Source of the DNA: CAYNLX01 sp964441535 | GTDB taxonomy: Bacteria; Bacillota_I; Bacilli_A; RF39; UBA660 | Length of the DNA: 30,065 nt | NCBI GenBank assembly: GCA_964441535.1 | Contig: CAYTXQ010000003.1 | Span: 1 to 30,065 of the forward strand | Direction: 5' to 3' | Shown here: positions 8,540 through 15,069 of the stretch, one piece after another | Layout: every line of letters begins with the position of its first letter | Numbering within the stretch: the stretch's first letter is position 1 | The notes under the pieces: model-generated | The model's database searches: none | The model's input: the letters and a program-made list of their open reading frames with translations, nothing else | What the model was told of the DNA's origin: nothing | Made by a program: the position numbers and the translations under genes

Positions 8540-8680
8540 GGATATTTCAATTAATAATATAAATAAATTAAATCTAAATGGGAAAATTAATGTAATTATA
8601 GTTTGATAAAATATTAATATTGATAAGCAAAATATTACTAATATACTAAATAAAGGTCTTCTTGGAGGATATGGACACAT
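8498..8680 (-). CDS. Possible small two-segment membrane protein, 60 residues
   Basis: I do not recognise this protein. It starts MCPYPPRRP and then shows two hydrophobic segments (about residues 11-35 and 37-57) separated by a short basic hinge, ending in RIIWPY. The start is supported by a well-spaced Shine-Dalgarno, AGGTG at 8687-8691 read on the minus strand, 6 bases before ATG. Its 3' end overlaps the end of the YsxE-like gene by 42 bases on the opposite strand. Without it, the region 8540-8743 holds nothing I can identify. The hydrophobicity could be a by-product of AT-rich sequence, so the call is tentative. Confidence 0.45.
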   Translation of the reverse strand: MCPYPPRRPLFSILVIFCLSILIFYQTIITLIFPFRFNLFILLIEISLLFFFLFRIIWPY

Positions 8681-8743
8681 ATTAATCACCTACTATATAT
8701 TATGAACATAACTATAATAAAAGCATTACAAAAGCCTTTATAC

Positions 8744-8770
8744 AAAATCTATGATTAACCATAGATTTTT
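8744..8770. terminator. Perfect inverted repeat with T tract
   Basis: AAAATCTATG (8744-8753) pairs with CATAGATTTT (8760-8769) across a 6-base loop. A and T runs on both sides allow termination in either direction. It stands just upstream of the second sigma gene and probably insulates it from upstream transcription. Confidence 0.7.
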
Positions 8771-8807
8771 ATGTGACATATATATAATATATAGAAAGGA
8801 TAACTAT

Positions 8808-9506
8808 ATGATTTATTATGACATTTATTATAAAAATAAATTACCAGAAGCATTTACTTCTATAGAAAACAAACATTATTTTGAATTATATAAAAATGGA
8901 GATAAAAATGCTAGAGAAGAATTAATATTACATAATTTAAAACTTGTATTAAATATGGTTAAAGTATATAAAGTTGATAATACTGAAGAGTTGATTAGTG
9001 TAGGTACTGTTGGTTTAATTAAAGCAATTGATACTTTTGATGTAGATAAAGGATATACTTTTGCTACTTATTCTGTTGTTTGTATAAGAAATGAAATTTT
9101 AATGTTCCTTAGAGATAAAAAAAATAAAGAAATAGCTATATCTCTTGATAATATAATAAATAATGAAGATAATTCTTCAGACTCTTTAAAAGTAGCTGAT
9201 AAGTTAAAAGATGATTTTTGTTTTACAGAAGATTTAGAAGAACAAGAATTATATAATGCTATTAGAGAATCTTTTTCAATACTTACAGATATAGAAAGAA
9301 AAATAGTACAGATGAGTTTTGGTTTTTATGATGAAAATCCAATGATTCAAAAAGAAGTAGCTAAAGAACTAAAAATATCAAGAAGTAGTGTTTCTAGAAT
9401 AGAAAAAAGAGCACGACTTAAAATAGAAAAATATATAGAAAACAGAGGTTTATTTGAATGTGCTAGTAAAGAATTAGCAATAAAAACAAAGATAAGACGA
9501 AAATAA
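8808..9506 (+). CDS. SigK/SigE-type sporulation sigma factor (second copy)
   Basis: The 232-residue sigma-70 family protein has region 2 at about residues 31-105 (GDKNAREELILHNLKLV, ELISVGTVGLIKAIDTFD, then CIRNEILMFLR) and region 4 at about 150-215 with a helix-turn-helix, KEVAKELKISRSSVSRIEKRA. Its region 4 is close to SigK of Bacillus. The start is the ATG at 8808, preceded by AGAAAGGA (8793-8800); an upstream in-frame ATG at 8751 lies in the terminator hairpin and is rejected. The region before the conserved core is only about 20 residues and contains no membrane pro-sequence, although Bacillus SigK is made with one. The third sigma gene follows by 24 bases, so both are probably co-transcribed. 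Confidence 0.85.
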   Translation: MIYYDIYYKNKLPEAFTSIENKHYFELYKNGDKNAREELILHNLKLVLNMVKVYKVDNTEELISVGTVGLIKAIDTFDVDKGYTFATYSVVCIRNEILMFLRDKKNKEIAISLDNIINNEDNSSDSLKVADKLKDDFCFTEDLEEQELYNAIRESFSILTDIERKIVQMSFGFYDENPMIQKEVAKELKISRSSVSRIEKRARLKIEKYIENRGLFECASKELAIKTKIRRK

Positions 9507-9530
9507 ACATTTAAAGAAAGGTAGGATTTT

Positions 9531-10181
9531 GTGGAAACATTTAATTATATTGGAAGTTTACCAAAGGTATTATCAGAAGAAGAAGAAACAAAATATTTTA
9601 TGGAAGTAAAAAACAATGGAAACAAGAATGCTAGAAATAAATTAATTGAACACAATTTAAGATTAGTTGTGTATGTAGCTTCTGGATATGTAACTCATGT
9701 AGAAAAAGATGATTTAATTAGTATAGGAACTATTGGATTAATTAAAGCTGTAGATAATTATAAAATAGATCAAGGAGTTCGATTTGTAAAATATGCAAGA
9801 AAATGTATAGAAAATGAAATACTTATGTATTTTAGAAAATCAAATATTATTATAACTAAAGAAGTTTCTATAAATGAATCAATTGAAGACGAGGAATTTA
9901 GTGAAAAATCAATTACAATTTTAGATTTTTTAATTTCTAATAATAATACAGAAGAAGAAATAGAAGAAAACGATTTAAAAGAGAAAATACCTGAATTAGT
10001 TGATTCTTTAAAAACAAGAGATAAAAAAATAATTACATTAGTATATGGTTTTACAGGTGAAGTAAAAACTCAAAAAGAAGTTGCAAACATTCTTAACTCA
10101 TCTCAACCAGCTATTTCAAGAAGTCGTGATAAAATAATTCTAAAACTTAAAAGAAAATTAGAACCGTATGTAAATATATAA
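9531..10181 (+). CDS. SigE-type sporulation sigma factor (third copy)
   Basis: The 216-residue protein resembles SigE: NARNKLIEHNLRLVVYVA, DDLISIGTIGLIKAVDNY and CIENEILMYFRKSN form region 2, and TQKEVANILNSSQPAISRSRDKI is the region 4 helix-turn-helix. The protein begins METFNYIGSLP. In Bacillus, mature SigE begins YIGGSEALPPP after removal of 27 residues, so this gene seems to encode an already mature form. The start is GTG at 9531, supported by GAAAGGTAGG about 5 bases upstream; no longer in-frame start with an identifiable pro-sequence fits, because the previous gene ends just before. A terminator follows 6 bases after the stop. Which of SigE or SigK it replaces is not certain. Confidence 0.85.
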   Translation: METFNYIGSLPKVLSEEEETKYFMEVKNNGNKNARNKLIEHNLRLVVYVASGYVTHVEKDDLISIGTIGLIKAVDNYKIDQGVRFVKYARKCIENEILMYFRKSNIIITKEVSINESIEDEEFSEKSITILDFLISNNNTEEEIEENDLKEKIPELVDSLKTRDKKIITLVYGFTGEVKTQKEVANILNSSQPAISRSRDKIILKLKRKLEPYVNI

Positions 10182-10186
10182 AATAT

Positions 10187-10208
10187 ACTGACTTAATGTC
10201 GGTTTTTT
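10187..10208 (+). terminator. Intrinsic terminator after the sigma gene pair
   Basis: ACTGAC (10187-10192) pairs with GTCGGT (10198-10203) with one T-G wobble and a 5-base loop, followed by a T tract. Confidence 0.75.
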
Positions 10209-10221
10209 ATTTAGTAAAACA

Positions 10222-10250
10222 TTGTCTTTTATCGAATTTTATTTTATAAT
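10222..10250 (+). promoter_or_regulatory. SigA-type promoter of the prepilin-like genes
   Basis: TTGTCT (10222-10227), a 17-base spacer, then TATAAT (10245-10250). The start codon is 30 bases downstream. Confidence 0.7.
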
Positions 10251-10280
10251 AATAAAGGAATAGTATAAAGGATTGGTAAT

Positions 10281-11852
10281 ATGAAAAAGAACGGTTTTGT
10301 TTTTATTGAAACAATAGTAGTGATATCTATCTTGATAACTCTTTTAATTACTGTTTATATACCATTTAGTACTATTCTTAATAATTATAGAGTAAGTCAA
10401 AAATTTGATCAAACCACTTATATATATAAAGCTAAAATAGTGAGAGATTTCTTAAAAAGAAATGGTATTTATGACATTTCAACAAATTTAACGAGTGGAG
10501 AACTATATGAGATAAATTGTGATGACTCTTTAATAGTGGACTCTTCTTCAAATGATTCTACTGATGTATGTAATATATATATTAATAATTTAGAAATTAA
10601 TAAAATGTATTTATTAAGTACTTCTACAAGTGATATAACTACAGAAGATAATAGAATAAAACAATATCTTAAAACAATAAATTTTAATAGTGATAATAGA
10701 TATTTATTAATTATAAAATTTAATAATGGTAATATTTCTGGATTACATTTAAATCTTTATAATGAAATAGAACAGGAAACTTTTGTTGAAAATACATCTG
10801 AACCAATATGTTTAGCTAACTTTATTACATCAACAACATCTAATTATGATCCATATGTATTTAATACATCAACTACATCTAATAAATTACCAGAGAATGT
10901 TAATTCATTAAAAAAATTAATTCTAGATGGAACTGCTTATGATATTAAATGTGATGAACCATCATTAAGTAAAATAGCTATTAGTTTAAGTTATTTAAAT
11001 TCTAATTCTTCATTATGGAAAACTACATCTTATACTATAAATGAAAATTATATATATCAGGTAAAAGATTATGAAACTGGACATTTTTCATATTTCTTTA
11101 GAGGAGCCCAAAACAATAATTACATTAAATTTAATGGTAGTGATATTCTATGGAGAATATTAAAAGTTACTCCTGATGGAATTAAATTAGTCATGGATGA
11201 ACCTTCACAAGATTTATATGTGACAATAAGTGGAGATTACGTTATTAATAATTATAATAATAAAACAGTATTTAATTATAATTATAATCAGGATAAAACA
11301 GATTCTGATGGAAGTTCATATAATGAAAAAAATTATATTGTTTCTATTTTAGATAATTATTATGAGAATAATTTAAAGGTAGTAGAATCTATAAATAATA
11401 ATGTTGTAAATGGCAAATATTGTATTGATGATATTACTAATGCTTCAAATAGTTATAATGATGGAAATGGTTATGTATGTAATAATATATTTGAAAATAA
11501 AATTGGTTTATTAACTGTAGATGATATTAATATTGCTGGTTCAGTTTATAATACTAGATTTAATAATGAAAGTTTCTTCTTATATAATGATAATACATAT
11601 AATAATGTGTTAACATTTACATATTATAAAGAAAATAATAATATTTATAATTATGTATTAAAAAGTAAATGTTCTTCTTATATAAATGCTTGTAATCAAG
11701 GAACTATATCAAATATTGGTATGATATATAGTAATCAGAGTTTGATATCTGATAAATCATTTATATTAAAACCAGTATTAAATTTAAAATCAGATGTTGA
11801 ATTCAGTTCTGGATCAGGTACTAAATCTAGTCCTTATGTAATAGGAGGCTAA
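10281..11852 (+). CDS. Prepilin-like N-terminus fused to a large surface domain
   Basis: The 523-residue protein begins with a type IV prepilin-type leader: MKKNG, cleavage before FVFIET with the conserved Glu at +5, and a hydrophobic helix to about residue 27. Such proteins are processed by a prepilin peptidase and assembled at the membrane by pilus or type II secretion machinery, none of which is encoded here. The rest is Asn-, Ser- and Tyr-rich. From about residue 250 it resembles a surface domain I know from gut Bacillota proteins: FRGAQNNNYIKFNGSDILWRI, a middle IGLLTVDDINIAG segment, and a terminal LKPVLNLKSDVEF followed by GSGTKSSPYVI. Several Cys pairs (for example KCSSYINACN) could form disulfides. 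It shares a transcript with the next prepilin gene, 2 bases away. Confidence 0.75.
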   Translation: MKKNGFVFIETIVVISILITLLITVYIPFSTILNNYRVSQKFDQTTYIYKAKIVRDFLKRNGIYDISTNLTSGELYEINCDDSLIVDSSSNDSTDVCNIYINNLEINKMYLLSTSTSDITTEDNRIKQYLKTINFNSDNRYLLIIKFNNGNISGLHLNLYNEIEQETFVENTSEPICLANFITSTTSNYDPYVFNTSTTSNKLPENVNSLKKLILDGTAYDIKCDEPSLSKIAISLSYLNSNSSLWKTTSYTINENYIYQVKDYETGHFSYFFRGAQNNNYIKFNGSDILWRILKVTPDGIKLVMDEPSQDLYVTISGDYVINNYNNKTVFNYNYNQDKTDSDGSSYNEKNYIVSILDNYYENNLKVVESINNNVVNGKYCIDDITNASNSYNDGNGYVCNNIFENKIGLLTVDDINIAGSVYNTRFNNESFFLYNDNTYNNVLTFTYYKENNNIYNYVLKSKCSSYINACNQGTISNIGMIYSNQSLISDKSFILKPVLNLKSDVEFSSGSGTKSSPYVIGG

Positions 11853-11854
11853 TT

Positions 11855-12181
11855 ATGAAAAATAAAAAAGGAATCACTATTGTAGAAATAATAGTATCTA
11901 TTGCCTTAATATCAGTTGTATTAATTGTTTTATTTAGGTTATTAATTTTACTAAGAAATAATTCGGCTATAACTGAAAATAAAAGTGCATTTTTATTAAA
12001 TCAATCTTTAATAACAGAGGCTATAAGTGACAAATTTAATGAAAAGGGAGTTACAAATAATCCAATAAAAATTAATGCTTCAGATCATGTGACTTTAGAA
12101 TTAACTGAATCTAATGTAAGTATTGAAATAAATTCAATTACTTGTACTTATTCAAGAATAATAGATATTGATGTATATGAA
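11855..12181 (+). CDS. Prepilin-like protein, truncated by an assembly gap
   Basis: The first 109 residues are visible before the run of N. The N-terminus, MKNKKG followed by ITIVEIIVSIAL, is a classic type IV prepilin cleavage site with Glu at +5 and a hydrophobic helix to about residue 29. The region after it, with a polar helix followed by beta-strand-like sequence, is typical of minor pseudopilins. GGAGGC at the end of the preceding gene serves as the Shine-Dalgarno site, so the pair is one operon. The C-terminus and any further pilin genes are lost in the gap. The orientation is toward ylbJ, which is read from the other side of the gap. Confidence 0.8.
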
Positions 12182-12281
12182 NNNNNNNNNNNNNNNNNNN
12201 NNNNNNNNNNNNNNNNNNNNNNNNNNNNNNNNNNNNNNNNNNNNNNNNNNNNNNNNNNNNNNNNNNNNNNNNNNNNNNNNN
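12182..12281. other. Assembly gap of 100 N with no detectable flank overlap
   Basis: Exactly 100 N, the conventional size for a gap of unknown length. The bases before and after share no repeat that I can see, unlike the second gap. It removes the 3' ends of the prepilin-like gene (plus strand) and of ylbJ (minus strand). Confidence 0.95.
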
Positions 12282-13196
12282 TATAATAGAAATTATGACT
12301 TGTAAAATTCTACCTAATAAGAAATTTTTATATAATATTTGAGTGTCTTTTATGATACTTTTTATTTGCATATGAATTGATAAACCTCCAAAAGAAAAGA
12401 AACTTACTAATATTATCTGTTTTATAAAACTATGAATATTTAATGTACTTAATAATGTTACTCCATTAGTAATTTCTATAAATCCATTTAATATTGCTCT
12501 ACATAAATCATTTACTTCTATAATGTTATTAATTATGGTTAATATGCATGTAAAAATAATTATAATAGAAAAAATATTTGCAATAATTTTAATAGTATTT
12601 TTTATTGATGAAAAAAACACCTGATTAAAATCCACATTCTTTTCACTAATTTTCCTTAACATATTTTTAAAATTTACTTTCTCATTAATTTTATTTTTTC
12701 TCATTATAATCCCTATAATAATATTTGATAGATAATGAGATAATATAACACTAATAGTTAATTTTAAATTATTATATAAACTTATATAACATATATTTAG
12801 CATAAATAGAGGATTACAAAAGAAAGAAAATACTATTATTTTATTTGCTTCATCTTTAGTTATATAACTATTATTTAATAAATCTTTTGTATATTTAGCA
12901 TTAGAAGGAGAACCGCATATTATTGTCATAAAAAGTATATAGGAATTATAACTGCTTATTCTAAAAACCTTATTAAAAAAAGGTTTAAATAATTCACCTA
13001 ATAAATCAACAAAACCATAAGCAACAAGAAAATCTCCTATAGTATAAAATATTAATAATGGTATTAATAACGTATCAAATAATTGAATTATAATAATAGA
13101 GCTATTATTGTCTATTTCATCAAAAAACAAGAAAGTTAATAAAAATATTATTAAAAAAAGTAATATATAAGTAAAGTTTTTGATAATATTTCTCAT
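12282..13196 (-). CDS. ylbJ: Sporulation integral membrane protein YlbJ, C-terminus lost in gap
   Basis: 305 codons are visible on the minus strand before the gap. The product is a polytopic membrane protein with nucleoside-recognition (Gate) type domains, as in YlbJ, which is needed for normal spore formation in Bacillus. Diagnostic segments are the LLIPLLIFYTIGDFLVAYG helix, LLGELFKPFFNKVFRIS, and ICGSPSNAKYTKDLLN. Family members have about 400 residues, so roughly 100 are missing. The start is ATG at 13196, supported by GGAGA at 13201-13205 on the minus strand; upstream in-frame codons would run into ylbL. It is divergent from ylbL with 44 bases between the start codons. Bacillus has ylbJ and ylbL in the same small neighbourhood, which supports both calls. 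Confidence 0.85.
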
Positions 13197-13211
13197 ATTT
13201 TCTCCATTATT

Positions 13212-13220
13212 TGTTATAAT
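13212..13220 (+). promoter_or_regulatory. Extended -10 promoter of ylbL
   Basis: TGTTATAAT is an extended -10 box (TG, one base, TATAAT). It lies 7 bases before the Shine-Dalgarno AGGTGA at 13227-13232, giving a very short leader. No clear -35 is present. Confidence 0.45.
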
Positions 13221-13240
13221 TTTATTAGGTGATAAGCAAA

Positions 13241-14239
13241 ATGCTTTATAAATTATATGAAAAAACAATTAAATTAATAAAGAATAATAAAATAGAATTA
13301 ATATTAATAACTCTATTATTGATATTATATTTTGTAAAACTTCCATATGTGGTTTTAGCACCAGGTGGAACTATAGATACATTCAAAAGAGTAGAAGTAG
13401 ATAATGCTACTAAATCTGAAGGTAGTTTAAATATGGCATATGTATCTATGTATGATGGTAGTATTTCTAATGTTTTATTGTCTTATATTATGCCTAACTG
13501 GGATTTAGCCAAAGAGGATGAAGTTGCATTAGATAATGAAAGTATGAAAAATGCATTAAAAAGAGATAAATATTATTTAGAAGAATCATTGGATGCTGCA
13601 ACTCTAGTGGCTTATAATGCCGCTAATAAAAGTGTAAACATTGTAAAGAAGTGTAATGTAATTGTATACATTTCAGGCGAAAGCAAGACAAATTTAGAAT
13701 TATATGATATAATTTTATCTGTGAATGGCACTACTATAGATACTTTAGATGACTATAAAAAAATAATTAGTAATTCTAAAGTAGGAGATAAAATTAACTA
13801 CATAGTTTTAAGAAAAGATAAACAAGTAGATGCTTATTCCAAGGTAATTGATATTGATGGCCCTAATACTGGTTTAATGTTTATAACTGATTATAAGTTA
13901 AATACTATTCCAGATGTAGACTTTAAATTAAAAAACAGTGAAAGTGGACCATCAGGAGGATTAATTTTAGCTTTAACCATTTATGACCAACTAGTTCATA
14001 AAGATATAACAAAAGGACTTAATGTTGTTGGAACAGGAACTATTAATGAAAAAGGTGAAGTTGGAGAAATAGGTGGAGTTAAGTATAAAGTAATGAGTGC
14101 TTATAAAAACAATGCAGATATATTTTTAGTACCAAAAGGTAATTATAAAGAGGCTGCAAAAGTTGTAAAAACCAATAATTATGATTTAAAATTAGTGCAA
14201 GTTTCTACTTTTGAAGAAGCTTTAAAAGCACTAAATTAA
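13241..14239 (+). CDS. ylbL: Membrane-anchored PDZ and Lon-type serine protease YlbL (SepM-like)
   Basis: The 332-residue protein has one N-terminal membrane segment (about 18-36), so the rest is extracytoplasmic, followed by the conserved LAPGGTIDTFKRVEV region, a PDZ domain (about 125-205), and a C-terminal S16 (Lon) protease domain. The catalytic Ser238 lies in ESGPSGG and the dyad Lys281 in GEIGGVKYK. The family cleaves extracytoplasmic targets: SepM of streptococci trims a competence peptide, and Bacillus YlbL is linked to recovery from DNA-damage-induced division arrest. The start is the ATG at 13241 with AGGTGA upstream. It is divergent from ylbJ. Whether it has a role in sporulation here is not shown. 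Confidence 0.9.
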   Translation: MLYKLYEKTIKLIKNNKIELILITLLLILYFVKLPYVVLAPGGTIDTFKRVEVDNATKSEGSLNMAYVSMYDGSISNVLLSYIMPNWDLAKEDEVALDNESMKNALKRDKYYLEESLDAATLVAYNAANKSVNIVKKCNVIVYISGESKTNLELYDIILSVNGTTIDTLDDYKKIISNSKVGDKINYIVLRKDKQVDAYSKVIDIDGPNTGLMFITDYKLNTIPDVDFKLKNSESGPSGGLILALTIYDQLVHKDITKGLNVVGTGTINEKGEVGEIGGVKYKVMSAYKNNADIFLVPKGNYKEAAKVVKTNNYDLKLVQVSTFEEALKALN

Positions 14240-14262
14240 ATAAAATATAAGGAGGAAAAATT

Positions 14263-14982
14263 ATGGGATTTGTATTTAATAAGAAAGAAGAAAATAAGAA
14301 AGATAAGTTGTATTTATTACCTATTAAAGAATTTTCTGATATTGTAGGATATTCTACTATGATAAGTAGTAGTGAAACACTTTCTGAAGATAGAAAAAAA
14401 GAGTTAATATCAGTAATTAATAATGCTGAAACAGTATTACAAAGAAAAATATCAGAAGGACATTATGATATGTTACCTATGGCAACTATTAGAGGGTACG
14501 TTAAAGAAATTAATGAGCCTATGTATATAAGTATACCTGAAGATCCTGATTTATTAGAAATATTTTCTAATGATATAGAATCTTTTGAAAATATAACTAT
14601 TGCTATGAAAAACATATTATATTTACTACCTATTAAATCATTAGAAGATGTCGCTTCATATTGTAAGTTAATAAAAGATAATTCATTAATTTCAGAAGAA
14701 GAAAAAGAAAAGTTGGTTTCATTAATTAATAAAGGAGGAGTATGTCTAAAAACAAAAACATCTGAAGATAAATATGATATAACTCCCATTTTAAACGCTC
14801 CAAAAGATTTTGAAGAATTAATTTCTAAGGGTGGACATTTTATAAGTTTTTCTGGAGATGAAAGTTTACGTGATATACTTGATCAAACTTTAGTAGAATA
14901 TGAAGAAAAATCACTTTCAGATAAAAATGTTAATTGTTTTGTATCTGATAAACAACCTCAAAAAGAAGGTCCTAGACTTTAA
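14263..14982 (+). CDS. Unrecognised protein with two tandem copies of one domain
   Basis: I do not recognise this 239-residue protein. It is soluble and acidic, with no signal peptide or membrane segment. Its clearest property is an internal duplication: residues 16-103 and 119-206 both begin LYLLPIK and align along their length (SEDRKKELISVIN with SEEEKEKLVSLIN, SEGHYDMLP with SEDKYDITP, MYISIPED with HFISFSGDE), at a constant offset of 103 residues. The start follows AAGGAGG, a strong Shine-Dalgarno site, 23 bases after ylbL, so it may be expressed with that protease. A hairpin terminator follows. It might be a partner or substrate of YlbL, but nothing in the sequence proves it. Confidence 0.75.
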   Translation: MGFVFNKKEENKKDKLYLLPIKEFSDIVGYSTMISSSETLSEDRKKELISVINNAETVLQRKISEGHYDMLPMATIRGYVKEINEPMYISIPEDPDLLEIFSNDIESFENITIAMKNILYLLPIKSLEDVASYCKLIKDNSLISEEEKEKLVSLINKGGVCLKTKTSEDKYDITPILNAPKDFEELISKGGHFISFSGDESLRDILDQTLVEYEEKSLSDKNVNCFVSDKQPQKEGPRL

Positions 14983-15008
14983 TAAAAAAATAAAACATAA
15001 TAAAAATG

Positions 15009-15017
15009 TGATATAAT
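15009..15017 (+). promoter_or_regulatory. Extended -10 box upstream of mutS, overlapping a terminator
   Basis: TGATATAAT (TG, one base, TATAAT) with no recognisable -35. Its last three bases are the first bases of the left arm of the terminator at 15015-15049. A transcript starting about 7 bases after the box would lack most of that arm and so would not be terminated. Confidence 0.45.
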
Positions 15018-15049
15018 TATATTAGAAATCTAATATGATTATTTTTTTT
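15015..15049 (+). terminator. Intrinsic terminator before mutS
   Basis: AATTATATTAG (15015-15025) pairs with CTAATATGATT (15030-15040), with one T-G wobble and a 4-base loop, followed by eight T. It ends the transcript of the duplicated-domain gene and lies only 9 bases before the mutS Shine-Dalgarno site. Confidence 0.72.
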
Positions 15050-15069
15050 ATTAAAATGTGAGGTTATGT

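Noticed and set aside
8751..8808. Longer N-terminus for the second sigma factor from the ATG at 8751
   Set aside because: That ATG is inside a terminator hairpin without a Shine-Dalgarno site, while the ATG at 8808 has AGAAAGGA at correct spacing.
14463..14789. Minus-strand open frame of 108 codons opposite the duplicated-domain gene
   Set aside because: The plus-strand gene has a strong Shine-Dalgarno site and an internal protein-level repeat; the minus frame has neither.
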